Source: Litorivita sp040371945 (lineage in GTDB: Bacteria > Pseudomonadota > Alphaproteobacteria > Rhodobacterales > Rhodobacteraceae). Taken from it: a DNA stretch of 64,000 bases. Where the stretch lies: assembly GCF_040371945.1 (NCBI RefSeq), contig NZ_BAABWS010000001.1, positions 1,736,001 through 1,800,000 on the forward strand, written 5' to 3'. A program made the position numbers and the translations under genes. Below the pieces are notes generated by a model. The model saw nothing but the letters and a program-made list of their open reading frames with translations, was not told the DNA's origin and made no database searches. Position 1 is the first letter of the stretch, and the number at the start of each line of letters is the position of its first letter. Positions 26,774 through 35,313 of the stretch are shown one piece after another.

Positions 26774-27325
26774 ATGGCGGAAGATCTGGCGGATATCGGC
26801 GAGGACAAGACGCTATTGCTTCTTGATGATGACGAGCCGTTTTTGCGCCGTCTGGCCAAAGCGATGGAAAAGCGCGGTTTCGAAGTGGAAACGGCGCTGT
26901 CTGTCGCTGCCGGCAAGGCCATCGCAACCGCCCGCCCGCCCGCCTATGCGGTGTGCGACCTGCGGCTCGGCGACGGAAACGGCCTCGATGTGGTGGAGGT
27001 GCTGCGCAACAAGCGCCCCGATTGCCGTGTCGTGGTTTTGACCGGCTACGGCGCGATTGCCACGGCGGTGGCGGCGGTCAAAATCGGCGCGACGGATTAC
27101 CTGTCCAAACCGGCGGATGCGACGGATATCACCAATGCGCTGTTGGCGCGCGGCGACGAATTGCCCCCGCCCCCCGAAAACCCGATGAGCGCGGATCGCG
27201 TGCGCTGGGAGCATATCCAGCGGGTTTACGAGCTATGTGATCGAAACGTGTCGGAGACCGCGCGCCGCCTCAATATGCACCGCCGCACGCTGCAACGTAT
27301 CTTGGCCAAACGCTCCCCGCGCTGA
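26774..27325 (+). CDS. regA: Global redox response regulator RegA (PrrA)
   Basis: RegA is the DNA-binding partner of RegB. The 183-residue protein has a receiver domain with acidic pocket DDD around 18-20, phospho-acceptor Asp62 in VCDLRLGDGNG, and conserved TGYG and Lys in LSKPAD. A proline linker (PPPPENP) leads to the Fis-type helix-turn-helix NVSETARRLNMHRRTLQRIL. The extreme conservation of this helix-turn-helix is a RegA hallmark. A GGGAGAG ribosome-binding site precedes the ATG. It converges on the acetoacetyl-CoA synthetase gene. Confidence 0.97.
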   Translation: MAEDLADIGEDKTLLLLDDDEPFLRRLAKAMEKRGFEVETALSVAAGKAIATARPPAYAVCDLRLGDGNGLDVVEVLRNKRPDCRVVVLTGYGAIATAVAAVKIGATDYLSKPADATDITNALLARGDELPPPPENPMSADRVRWEHIQRVYELCDRNVSETARRLNMHRRTLQRILAKRSPR

Positions 27326-27345
27326 CGGGCGCGATTGCAATTCGC

Positions 27346-27372
27346 GCGGCGAAACAGGCTCTGTTCCGCCGC
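27346..27372. terminator. Bidirectional hairpin between regA and aacS
   Basis: GCGGCGAAACAG and CTGTTCCGCCGC pair in 11 of 12 positions around a GCT loop, exactly between two convergent stop codons. No T-tract follows on either strand. It is similar in style to the hairpin after dnaQ. Confidence 0.55.
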
Positions 27373-27383
27373 GTTTCGCGTCT

Positions 27384-29357
27384 TTATGCGGGTTTGCGAT
27401 GGCGCTCGGCATAGGCGATGTAATCATCGAAGCAAGCCGGATTGGCCATTGAATCGCGGTTCACCACCTTCGCCGGATCGCCGCCCAAGAGCAGCTTTTT
27501 CACCGGCACTTCCAGCTTTTTGCCCGAGATCGTGCGCGGCACTTCGGCCATGACCACGATGTCATCGGGCACAAACCGCGCCGAAACATGCTCGCGCACA
27601 GCGGCTTTGATCTTCGCCTCCAAAGCCTCGGTCATCGCGGCGCCCTCGGCCAGAACGATGAACAGCGGCATGAAGCTCTCTTTGCCCAGATACTCCAAAT
27701 CCACCACCAGCGAATCCATGATCTCGGGCAGGGCCTCGACCGCGCGATAAATCTCGGAGGAGCCAAGCCGTAGCCCGCGCCGGTTGATCGTCGCATCCGA
27801 GCGGCCATAGATGATCGAACCGCCCTCAGGTGTGATCTCGATCCAATCCCCATGCCGCCACACATTCGGATAGGTGTCGAAATAGCTCTCATGCAGACGG
27901 CTGCCGTCCTCGTCGCCCCAAAAATAAAGCGGCATCGAGGGCAGCGGCACGGTGCAGACCAATTCGCCCACCTCGCCGATCACCTCGTTTCCGGCCTCGT
28001 CAAAGGCGCGCACACCGTTGCCCAAAACCCGCGCTTGCATCTCTCCGGCGCGCACCGGCAATTCGGGATGGCCCGCCACAAAGGCCCCCGCAAGGTCCGT
28101 TCCGCCCGAGATCGGCGCGAGCCAGACGTCGGATTTCACATCGTTGTAAATCCATTCATAGGCCTCCGCCGACAGGGGTGATCCGGTCGATCCGATCGAG
28201 CGCAGCGCACTCAGGTCCACCGCCTCGCGCGGCGTGATCCCCGCCTTTTGACAGCCCATGAAATAGGCGGCGCCTGCGCCAAGGAACGTCAGCTTTTCAT
28301 CCGCCGCAATGCGCCAAAGCTCCAACAGATCGGGATGGTTCGGCGCGCCGTCATGGCTGACGACAGACCCGCCAACCGCAAGCGCGGTCCACTGCGAATT
28401 CCACATCACCCAGCCCGAAGACGTCAGCCAGCAAAACCGGTCATCCGGCCCCAAATCCATATGAAGGCTTTGCGCGAGGCCGACGACCAAAACCCCGCCA
28501 TGCGAATGGACGATGGGTTTGGGATTGCCGGTCGTGCCCGAAGAATACACCACCCAGATCGGGTGCGAAAACGGCACCGGATCGATCACCAGAGGCGTTT
28601 TGCGCCGGATCAGGTTCTGAAAATCCACGGCCCCTTCGGGCACTTCCGCGACCACGGGCACGCAAACCTGTGCGATGAGGCTGGGCAATTCGGAAGCGAT
28701 CTGCGCGATAACATCGCGGCGGTCATGGGTTTTTCCGGCGTGGACATAGCCATCTTGCGCGATCAGCACCTTTGGCTCGATCTGGCGGAACCGGTCCGAA
28801 ATCGCCGCATGCCCCATATCGGGCGAGCAAAGCGACCAAATCGCGCCAACACTTATCGTGGCCAGAAAGCTGACCAAGGCGGGCGGCGTATTGGGTAAGA
28901 TCGCAACCACGCGGTCGCCCATGCCGACGCCCATTTCGCGCAGATGCGCCGCGAGCGACGCAACCTGCGCGGCAAGCTCGCCCCACGAAAGCTCCTTGCG
29001 ACCGAAAGTTTCCGAATAGCTGGTCAGGGCAGGTTTGTCGGGGTGGGTTTGGGCGTGACGCAAAACCTGCTGCGCGTAATTGAGCGTCGCTCCGGTAAAC
29101 CATTCCGCCCCTTCCATTTTGCGCTCGGCAAGGATCGTCTGCCATGGCGTATCGAACTGCAGATCAAAGAACTCGATGATCGCGGGCCAGAAGGTATCGA
29201 TATCATCGACGCTCCATTCCCAAAGCGCAGTGTGGTCGGCAAAGTTCAGGCCGCGCGTTCGGGCCAAAAACCGCGTGAATTGCGCCATGGTGGAGGCCTG
29301 CGCGCGCTCTGCGCTGGGCGTCCAAAGGATCGGGCGTTCGGGGGATGGCGTGCTCAT
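27384..29357 (-). CDS. Acetoacetate-CoA ligase
   Basis: This enzyme activates acetoacetate with ATP and CoA to acetoacetyl-CoA, used in ketone-body reuse and in polyhydroxybutyrate turnover. The 657-residue protein is of the ANL superfamily. It has an N-terminal acetyl-CoA-synthetase-like extension (FADHTALWEWSVDDIDTFW), the AMP-binding loop VVYSSGTTGNPKPIVHSHGG, and SGGTDLAGAF. DATINRRGLRLGSSEIYRAVE and a catalytic lysine near RTISGKKLEVPVKKLL follow. Length and the WEWSV block match AacS rather than Acs. Its start overlaps the stop of the upstream serine hydrolase gene (ATGA). Confidence 0.93.
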   Translation of the reverse strand: MSTPSPERPILWTPSAERAQASTMAQFTRFLARTRGLNFADHTALWEWSVDDIDTFWPAIIEFFDLQFDTPWQTILAERKMEGAEWFTGATLNYAQQVLRHAQTHPDKPALTSYSETFGRKELSWGELAAQVASLAAHLREMGVGMGDRVVAILPNTPPALVSFLATISVGAIWSLCSPDMGHAAISDRFRQIEPKVLIAQDGYVHAGKTHDRRDVIAQIASELPSLIAQVCVPVVAEVPEGAVDFQNLIRRKTPLVIDPVPFSHPIWVVYSSGTTGNPKPIVHSHGGVLVVGLAQSLHMDLGPDDRFCWLTSSGWVMWNSQWTALAVGGSVVSHDGAPNHPDLLELWRIAADEKLTFLGAGAAYFMGCQKAGITPREAVDLSALRSIGSTGSPLSAEAYEWIYNDVKSDVWLAPISGGTDLAGAFVAGHPELPVRAGEMQARVLGNGVRAFDEAGNEVIGEVGELVCTVPLPSMPLYFWGDEDGSRLHESYFDTYPNVWRHGDWIEITPEGGSIIYGRSDATINRRGLRLGSSEIYRAVEALPEIMDSLVVDLEYLGKESFMPLFIVLAEGAAMTEALEAKIKAAVREHVSARFVPDDIVVMAEVPRTISGKKLEVPVKKLLLGGDPAKVVNRDSMANPACFDDYIAYAERHRKPA

Positions 29358-30583
29358 TCGGTCAGGGCTCCGTGCACAATGGCCTTCATTTCGGCGCGGC
29401 TGGGATAGCTGCTTGACGGGGTGAGTTGGGTGAAGAACACCGCCGTGAGGTCAAGCACCGGATCGACCCAAAAGAAGGTCGAAGCCATGCCGCCCCAACT
29501 GAAATCGCCCACGCTGCTCGGCACGCCCACACGGCCGGGGTCCAAAACGACAGAGCCGCCAAGCCCGAAGCCCGTGCCGCGCATCGGCTGCTCGGCAAAA
29601 CTGCTTGGCCCCATGGAGGCGATGTCACCCTCCAGATGGTTGCGCATCATGAATTTGAGCGTGTTCGGCGACAACAATCGCGTCTTGCCCGCCACGCCGC
29701 CGCGCCGGATCATTTCGACAAATTTCATGTAATCGTCGAGCGTGCTGACCAAGCCGCCACCGCCCGAATACAGCGTCGGCTCAAGGAAGATGGAGCTTTC
29801 GGGCCGCTCGACACAGCGCAGGGTCTCGCCGCCTTCCTTGGCAGAATTGAGGTCCATCGGGTTGCCTGCCAAAGGCGTGTAGAGCGCGGCAAAACGCTCG
29901 CGGCAGCTTTGCGGGACGTGAAAATCGGTTTCGGTCATGCCGAGGGGTTCGAATATCTCTTCGCGGAAAAATGTCCGCAGGTCTTTGCCCGAAACCACCT
30001 CGACGATCCGCCCCAGCACGTCGATTGAGACCGAATATTCCCACCGCGCGCCGGGTTTGAAGGCCAAGGGCAGGGTGGCCAGACGTTTGGTGGTTTCCTC
30101 CAGAACCGCATCATCGGCGCGGAAAATGATCCCCTGTGCATCCATCTCGCGCGGCAAAATGCCAGGATTGAACGGATAGCTCAGCCCGCTGGTATGGGTC
30201 AAAAGCTGTTGCAGGTTCGGCGTGGCGCAGGGTTCGGTATCGTCGATCGAGGTGGCATCGGGTTTGAGCGCGCGCATCTGCGAGAATTCGGGCAGGAAGT
30301 TGGAGATCGGCGCGTCGAGGTGAAAAAGACCGCGCTCTGCCAGCATCATGATCGCTACCGATGTGATCGGTTTGGTCATCGAATAGATGCGCACCGCTGT
30401 ATCGCGCTCGAAGGGCAATCCCTTTTCGATGTCGCGCATCCCGCAAGTGTTGTGATAAACCTCTTCGCCATGCCGGTGCAGCAGAACCGATGATCCGGGG
30501 TATTTGCGCTCGTCTACATAGCGCTGCATCCAATCGCCAAGGCGCGCCAATCGGGCGGCGTCAAAACCGTGTGTCGTCGTCAT
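29354..30583 (-). CDS. Serine hydrolase, beta-lactamase class C family
   Basis: The 409-residue protein is an esterase or peptidase of the class C beta-lactamase fold. It has the nucleophile motif SMTK at 68-71, a YSVSIDVLG segment providing the Tyr of the YxN-like element, and LGGSVVLDPGR in the place of the KTG-type strand. I see no signal peptide, so it is likely cytosolic and not a beta-lactamase. It is translationally coupled to acetoacetate-CoA ligase, so a role in acyl or hydroxybutyrate-oligomer hydrolysis is an attractive guess. I chose the ATG at 30583 because AGGGAGAG precedes it. Confidence 0.85.
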   Translation of the reverse strand: MTTTHGFDAARLARLGDWMQRYVDERKYPGSSVLLHRHGEEVYHNTCGMRDIEKGLPFERDTAVRIYSMTKPITSVAIMMLAERGLFHLDAPISNFLPEFSQMRALKPDATSIDDTEPCATPNLQQLLTHTSGLSYPFNPGILPREMDAQGIIFRADDAVLEETTKRLATLPLAFKPGARWEYSVSIDVLGRIVEVVSGKDLRTFFREEIFEPLGMTETDFHVPQSCRERFAALYTPLAGNPMDLNSAKEGGETLRCVERPESSIFLEPTLYSGGGGLVSTLDDYMKFVEMIRRGGVAGKTRLLSPNTLKFMMRNHLEGDIASMGPSSFAEQPMRGTGFGLGGSVVLDPGRVGVPSSVGDFSWGGMASTFFWVDPVLDLTAVFFTQLTPSSSYPSRAEMKAIVHGALTE

Positions 30584-30674
30584 CTCTCTCTCCCTGTTTG
30601 TGTGCAGCATGTTGCAGCACAGTCAGCGAGGCAAGAGCCAAGCGCAGCGATTTGGCGGGCAAAGCGCGCGGAAA

Positions 30675-31268
30675 CTACGGCATTGCGCGGATCAAAGCGG
30701 CGTGGCGGGCGACGAAATCCTGCCGCGTCTCGACCGGCGGGCGCAGGCGGATCGAAAGGCCATCGGTCATTGCCGGATCGGGAGCGCCGAAGATTTTGTC
30801 GGCCTCTGCGCGCGAGAATCCCGCGATTTCGACGGCTTCCATCCAAGCGGAGATGCGGTCGGCTTTCTTGATCTGTTTCTTGACCGCCGCCGGTATCGCC
30901 GCAGGCAGGCCAAAGCGGATATGGATGGCCGCAGCGAGCCGGTCGTCAAGCGCACCATAGCCCGCGCCAACGGCGGCTTTGACCGGCGAAATCATATCCC
31001 CGATCACATATTCGGGCGCGTCATGTAAAAGCGCGGCCAATTGCCATTTCACCGGCGCGCTGGGCACCATGCGACGGAACAGGATTTCGACAAGCAAGGA
31101 ATGCTCGGCCACGGAATAGGCAAAATCGCCGTGGGTCTGACCGTTCCAACGGGCGACAAAGGCCAGCCCGTGAGCGATGTCTTCGATCTCGATGTCCATT
31201 GGGGTCGGGTCGAGCAGGTCGAGCCGACGTCCCGAAAGCATCCGTTGCCATGCGCGTGGTTGTTTCAT
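30675..31268 (-). CDS. HD-domain hydrolase
   Basis: The 197-residue protein is an HD-superfamily metal-dependent phosphohydrolase of the YfbR type, which typically removes phosphate from deoxynucleoside monophosphates. Metal-binding residues are visible: His56 in VAEHSLLV, the His82-Asp83 pair in LLHDAPEYVIGD, and a late Asp in KADRISAWMEAVE. It lacks a signal peptide. I chose the inner ATG at 31268, which begins with the conserved MKQPRAW. The substrate is inferred from family only. Confidence 0.85.
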   Translation of the reverse strand: MKQPRAWQRMLSGRRLDLLDPTPMDIEIEDIAHGLAFVARWNGQTHGDFAYSVAEHSLLVEILFRRMVPSAPVKWQLAALLHDAPEYVIGDMISPVKAAVGAGYGALDDRLAAAIHIRFGLPAAIPAAVKKQIKKADRISAWMEAVEIAGFSRAEADKIFGAPDPAMTDGLSIRLRPPVETRQDFVARHAALIRAMP

Positions 31269-31302
31269 GATCTCTAGAAACCGCAAATCCGCGCATAAGA
31301 AA

Positions 31303-31326
31303 AGGGGCGACCCGAAGATCGCCCCT
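31303..31326 (-). terminator. Terminator of the VPLPA-CTERM gene
   Basis: AGGGGCGA and TCGCCCCT form an 8-bp stem with an 8-base loop. On the minus strand it is followed by TTTTCTTATG, a typical intrinsic terminator for the gene that ends at 31351. Confidence 0.75.
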
Positions 31327-31350
31327 CAAAACTATCAATCGCGGGAAGTC

Positions 31351-31980
31351 TTACGACTTGCGGCGACGCAGTGCGGCAAAGCCGCCAAAGCCGACAAGCA
31401 GCAAGGGCAGGGTCGCCGGAAGCGGCACGGCCGACATTTCAACCGAGAGGTCAAATGCGCCCAAACCGTCTTCGTCCGGAATTTCACCTGTCAGCGCCAA
31501 AGCCAGTTCGGTGGTCAGGATGTCACCGAAGAAAATGGTGATGACGTCAATCACGCCGCTGGTGGCGGAAGTGGTGTAGAAGCCGGTGTGAACGATTTGC
31601 AGCCCGTCAGAGACCGAACCGTAGATACCGCCGGCCGAAATGAACGACAAGGCGCCCATCACATCCGCGACCGAAACGTTGCCGATGCTGAATGTATCGG
31701 TCACGCTGAGCGGACCGCTGGCATCGTCGGGGTAGAGGGTCAGGCTAAAGGTCAGCGCGTAGAATTTGTCGACCGAAGGATCGGTGACGTAATACGCAGC
31801 CGCGCCCGAACCCGAGAGGGTCAGGGCAGGGATATCGGCATCATAGGCGAAAGCACCGGACATGGTGAAATCGGCATCGACGGTCGAAGCCGTCGCGGCG
31901 CCGGGCGCAACGACGCTCAGAGCGCCGAGGGCAAGTCCGAGCCCGAGGGCGTAGGACTTAAGGTTGGAAATTATCGACAT
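31351..31980 (-). CDS. VPLPA-CTERM sorting-domain exported protein
   Basis: The 209-residue protein has a signal peptide cut near AATAS. A mainly beta, Ser/Thr/Asp-rich middle region follows. The C-terminus has the tripartite sorting signal VPLPA (185-189), a hydrophobic helix TLPLLLVGFGGFAAL, and the basic end RRRKS. VPLPA-CTERM is the Rhodobacteraceae variant of PEP-CTERM, processed by an exosortase-type enzyme and often linked to exopolysaccharide or surface display. No exosortase gene is in the window. A TAGGAGA ribosome-binding site precedes the start. Function of the mature domain is unknown. Confidence 0.85.
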   Translation of the reverse strand: MSIISNLKSYALGLGLALGALSVVAPGAATASTVDADFTMSGAFAYDADIPALTLSGSGAAAYYVTDPSVDKFYALTFSLTLYPDDASGPLSVTDTFSIGNVSVADVMGALSFISAGGIYGSVSDGLQIVHTGFYTTSATSGVIDVITIFFGDILTTELALALTGEIPDEDGLGAFDLSVEMSAVPLPATLPLLLVGFGGFAALRRRKS

Positions 31981-32384
31981 CAAATGTCTCCTAGGTATTT
32001 GGCAGCGCAGAGCGCGACGATCTTGTGATCTACATCCATTTGGCACACACGGGGCCTACAACTCAAATAAAACAGGGCAAAATCGTGTCATTGACTTCGC
32101 GTCATCGTCAATCTTTTGCCGTATTTCCTATTGTTTCCCAAATCGCGGTTAACAACCGGTTAAGTTAACCAAACGTCACCAAAACGCCGCGAGTCAGATG
32201 ATTCGTTTGGGCGAAATCGCGCCCACATGCATGGGCGCCCGCAGCCCCAATGCGCCATCCATTTGCCGATTAACGCGATCTTTAGCTGCCCGCGTAGATA
32301 ACTGCGCCGAACACGCGCGGATTGATTTGTGAAAACGCGCCGAGTTTGTTAGGGCCTCGCGTGACACATCTGGAGAAACCGCTC
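31981..32384. other. Divergent intergenic region between VPLPA gene and ahcY
   Basis: This 404-base gap holds no gene that I can support. It contains an inverted repeat ATTGAC-N11-GTCAAT at 32090-32112, a CtrA-like site at 32149-32164, and generally AT-rich sequence between them. The part nearest ahcY (32285-32370) is GC-rich but shows no S-adenosylhomocysteine riboswitch pattern that I recognise. Confidence 0.5.
32149..32164. promoter_or_regulatory. CtrA-like binding site
   Basis: TTAAC-AACCG-GTTAAG fits the full CtrA pattern TTAAC-N5-GTTAAC with one mismatch, and another GTTAAC follows immediately (32164-32169). It is 169 bases from the VPLPA gene and 221 from ahcY, so the target gene is not certain. 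Confidence 0.5.
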
Positions 32385-33776
32385 GTGACCAAAGATTATA
32401 TTGTTAAGGATATCAACCTCGCCGCCTATGGCCGCAAAGAGCTTGATATCGCCGAAACCGAAATGCCGGGCCTGATGGCCTTGCGCGCCGAATATGGCGA
32501 GAGCCAGCCGCTCAAAGGGTCGCGCATCGTCGGCTCGCTGCACATGACCATTCAAACCGCTGTTTTGATTGAAACATTGGTCGCGCTGGGCGCCGACGTG
32601 CGCTGGGCATCGTGCAACATCTTCTCGACGCAGGACCATGCCGCAGCCGCGATTGCCGCGGGCGGCACACCGGTTTTCGCCATCAAGGGCCAGACATTGG
32701 TCGAGCACTGGGATTACCTCGACCGCTCGTTCCAATTCCCCGAGGGTGCGAACCTGATCCTCGATGATGGCGGCGATGCGACACTTTATGTTTTGCTCGG
32801 CGCGCGCGTCGAGGCGGGCGAGACGGATTTGATCGAAGTGCCCACCTCGGAAGAGGAAGAGGCGATTTTCGCGCAGATCAAGAAACGCATGGCACAAAGC
32901 CCCGGTTGGTTCACGAAAACCCGCGAAGCCATCAAAGGCGTGTCGGAAGAAACCACCACCGGCGTGCACCGCCTCTATGATCTTCATAAGAAAGGCCAAT
33001 TGCCTTTTCCTGCGATCAACGTGAACGACTCTGTCACCAAGTCGAAATTCGACAATAAATATGGCTGCAAAGAAAGCCTCGTGGACGGGATCCGCCGCGC
33101 CACAGATACGATGATGGCCGGTAAGGTCGCCGTGGTTTGCGGTTATGGCGATGTGGGCAAAGGCTCTGCCGCGTCGCTCAGCGGCGCAGGCGCCCGTGTC
33201 AAAGTCACCGAAGTTGACCCGATCTGCGCGCTGCAAGCCGCGATGGACGGGTTCGAGGTTGTGTTGCTCGAAGATGCGGTCGAGAGCGCCGATATCTTCA
33301 TCACCACCACCGGCAACAAAGACGTGATCCGCATCGAGCATATGCGCGCGATGAAGGACATGGCGATTGTCGGCAACATCGGCCACTTCGACAATGAAAT
33401 TCAGGTGGCCAGCCTGAAGAACCACAAATGGACCAACATCAAAGAGCAAGTGGATATGATCGAAATGCCTTCCGGCAATCGCATCATCCTGCTCTCCGAG
33501 GGGCGCCTTTTGAACCTTGGCAATGCCACGGGTCACCCGTCTTTCGTGATGTCCGCGTCCTTCACCAATCAGGTTCTGGCGCAGATGGAGCTTTGGATGC
33601 GCGGCGAGAATTACGACAACCAAGTCTATATCCTGCCCAAGCATCTCGACGAGAAGGTCGCACGTCTGCACCTTGACCGGATCGGCGTGAAGCTCAGCAA
33701 ACTGGACGCAGAACAGGCGGCCTATATCGGTGTTACGCCCGAAGGCCCCTTTAAACCCGAGCATTATCGTTACTAA
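32385..33776 (+). CDS. ahcY: Adenosylhomocysteinase
   Basis: AhcY hydrolyses S-adenosylhomocysteine to adenosine and homocysteine with tightly bound NAD+, removing the inhibitor left by SAM-dependent methylation. The 463-residue protein shows GSLHMTIQTAVLIETL near the substrate site, NVNDSVTKSKFDN with the catalytic lysine, and the NAD loop VVCGYGDVGKGSAASL. The C-terminus KPEHYRY is characteristic. I chose a GTG start at 32385 with GGAG upstream, since homologues begin at this TKDYIVKDI. An ATG-started longer frame (32322) adds residues not expected. The GTG choice gives the family length. Confidence 0.95.
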   Translation: MTKDYIVKDINLAAYGRKELDIAETEMPGLMALRAEYGESQPLKGSRIVGSLHMTIQTAVLIETLVALGADVRWASCNIFSTQDHAAAAIAAGGTPVFAIKGQTLVEHWDYLDRSFQFPEGANLILDDGGDATLYVLLGARVEAGETDLIEVPTSEEEEAIFAQIKKRMAQSPGWFTKTREAIKGVSEETTTGVHRLYDLHKKGQLPFPAINVNDSVTKSKFDNKYGCKESLVDGIRRATDTMMAGKVAVVCGYGDVGKGSAASLSGAGARVKVTEVDPICALQAAMDGFEVVLLEDAVESADIFITTTGNKDVIRIEHMRAMKDMAIVGNIGHFDNEIQVASLKNHKWTNIKEQVDMIEMPSGNRIILLSEGRLLNLGNATGHPSFVMSASFTNQVLAQMELWMRGENYDNQVYILPKHLDEKVARLHLDRIGVKLSKLDAEQAAYIGVTPEGPFKPEHYRY

Positions 33777-33811
33777 ATACGTCTTATGGACGAAGACGGT
33801 CACACCCCTAA

Positions 33812-33840
33812 CCGCCCGAGCCCGTCTCGGGCGGTTTTAT
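33812..33840 (+). terminator. Intrinsic terminator of ahcY
   Basis: CCGCCCGAG and CTCGGGCGG form a perfect 9-bp stem around CCCGT, followed by TTTTATATTT. It lies 36 bases after the ahcY stop and inside the longest open frame of the next gene, which argues for a later start there. Confidence 0.88.
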
Positions 33841-33854
33841 ATTTGCGCAAGCTG

Positions 33855-34580
33855 ATGCGGGCGGCTTTGGCGCTCGGCCGCGTGACGGTCACGCTGGCGC
33901 TTTTTGGCGGGCTGGTCTGGGGCGGATATCTTGCGCTTTACCATCCTGACACGCCGCTGCGCGATGAATGGAACCCGGTCAAACCTCTGCGCATTGCAGA
34001 TCCCGTTACGCCCATCACAAAATGGAAGCTATCGCGCGCTCTGAGCGATCCGGCGCTGTGCCAATCGGTGCTCGATGCCTCCTCGGTATCCGCCAGCGCC
34101 ATGAGCGATCTGCAGGCTTCCGAGGTTTGCCATATTCGCGGGCGGGTGCGGCTGGCCTCGGTCGGGGCGGCGAAGCTGAAGCCGCTTGAAACCCGCTGCC
34201 CGATCGCCCTACGCCTCGCCATGTGGGAGCGTCACGCATTGCAGCCCGCCGCGACGGCCCATCTTGGCACCGAGCTGACCGGCATACGGCATTATTCGAG
34301 CTACAATTGCCGCGCCATCCGCACCCCCTCGGGCGAGACCTCGCGCATGAGCACCCACGCCAGCGCGGATGCAATCGATATTTCCGGTTTTGATTTTGCC
34401 AATGGAAAGCGATTAAGCCTCAAGGCCGATTGGAATGGCGCCGCGCCGGACGCCGCGTTTTTGCGTGCCGCGCAGCAAGGGGCCTGTCTTTGGTTCAACA
34501 CCGTGCTCGGACCGGAATATAACGCCCTGCATGCCGATCATTTTCACATGCAAAATACCGGATGGAACAGTTGCGGCTAG
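33855..34580 (+). CDS. Extensin-like C-terminal domain protein
   Basis: The protein has an N-terminal membrane anchor or signal (LALFGGLVWGGYLALYH) and an extensin-like C-terminal domain (PF06904 type). It has the conserved SYNCR, STHASADAIDISGF, a helix with the cysteine of GACLWFNTVLGPEYN, and LHADHFHM. Histidines and aspartates in HASADAID and HADHFH resemble a metal-peptidase site of the D-Ala-D-Ala carboxypeptidase fold, so a cell-wall role is plausible. The frame is open from an ATG at 33786. That start would place the ahcY terminator inside the coding sequence, so I prefer the ATG at 33855. Neither start has a clear ribosome-binding site. Confidence 0.8.
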   Translation: MRAALALGRVTVTLALFGGLVWGGYLALYHPDTPLRDEWNPVKPLRIADPVTPITKWKLSRALSDPALCQSVLDASSVSASAMSDLQASEVCHIRGRVRLASVGAAKLKPLETRCPIALRLAMWERHALQPAATAHLGTELTGIRHYSSYNCRAIRTPSGETSRMSTHASADAIDISGFDFANGKRLSLKADWNGAAPDAAFLRAAQQGACLWFNTVLGPEYNALHADHFHMQNTGWNSCG

Positions 34581-34707
34581 GCCGCATTCGGCCCAAGCGG
34601 CCAAAAATCCTTTTGTCTTGGCAAAATTAGCCGCTAGGCTTGCTGCGAACGTTCCAAAAGGAGCGTGGTGGAGTAATGGCAAAACAGCCGAAAGGTGGGA
34701 GAAGACC

Positions 34708-35049
34708 ATGGGAAAACGTGACGACCTAATTGCGAAATACGCGGATGATTTGAAAAACAAATGCGGGATGACGCCCGATATGGGCCTTTTGACCAAGGTC
34801 ACAATCGGCTGCGGCCCGTCGATCTATAATGCGGACGCCTCGACCGTCGCGGGCAGCGACAAATCCGAGCTGGAAACCGTCAAAGACAATTTCCTCGTCA
34901 AAAAGCTGGGCCTCAAGGACGGCCCCGAATTGATGGATGCCATCGATAGTGTCATCGAGACATATGGCAAATCCGAGCGCAACAAATATCGCGCCGTTGT
35001 CTATTACATGCTGACCAAACATTTCGGCAAAGAAGCCGTCTACGGCTAA
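34708..35049 (+). CDS. DUF2853 family protein
   Basis: The 113-residue cytosolic protein matches the DUF2853 family: KRDDLIAKYADDLKNKCGM, GLLTKVTIGCGPSIYNADASTVA, and RNKYRAVVYYMLTKHFGK. It is predicted mainly helical. Its function is not known. It stands alone, with its own promoter region upstream (TTGTCT near 34615) and a strong terminator downstream. The ATG at 34708 follows GGGAGAAG. A longer frame upstream overlaps the extensin-like gene and is not supported. Confidence 0.9.
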   Translation: MGKRDDLIAKYADDLKNKCGMTPDMGLLTKVTIGCGPSIYNADASTVAGSDKSELETVKDNFLVKKLGLKDGPELMDAIDSVIETYGKSERNKYRAVVYYMLTKHFGKEAVYG

Positions 35050-35069
35050 GCCATTGCGATACAAAAGAA

Positions 35070-35099
35070 ACGCCCGCTTCCTTAAGCGGGCGTTTTTTT
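35070..35099 (+). terminator. Intrinsic terminator of the DUF2853 gene
   Basis: CGCCCGCTT and AAGCGGGCG form a 9-bp stem with a 4-base loop, followed by seven T residues. Confidence 0.92.
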
Positions 35100-35162
35100 A
35101 TTGCGGTGCATTTTGCCTACTTGCGCCTTTGTGGCGAGGCCGAAATGAGGTATAAAAAGTTG

Positions 35163-35269
35163 TTCCGCGTCAGGATGGCCGGACCCGAAATTCTAATTCA
35201 CGTGTGGTGTGTAGGGAGCACGTGGGGTGGCGAAGGGTCTTGGCATTGGCTGGGACCCTTCGTGTTTTT
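35163..35269 (+). ncRNA. Candidate small RNA with own promoter and terminator
   Basis: TTGTGG (35129-35134) and TATAAA (35151-35156) are 16 bases apart and would start a transcript near 35163. A 9-bp stem CGAAGGGTC/GACCCTTCG (35231-35239 with 35254-35262), followed by a run of T, ends it near 35269. A preceding terminator (35070-35099) isolates it from the upstream gene. Two CACGTG elements at about 35200 and 35219 can pair. No convincing reading frame is present and I do not recognise a known RNA family. Confidence 0.45.
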
Positions 35270-35313
35270 TGAGCGCCGTTGTAGGCGGACCTGCGGTTTG
35301 AACCTGCCGGTTC

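Noticed and set aside
32285..32384. Possible S-adenosylhomocysteine or SAM riboswitch before ahcY
   Set aside because: The segment is GC-rich and could fold, but I see none of the conserved core blocks of the known SAH, SAM-II or SAM/SAH classes.
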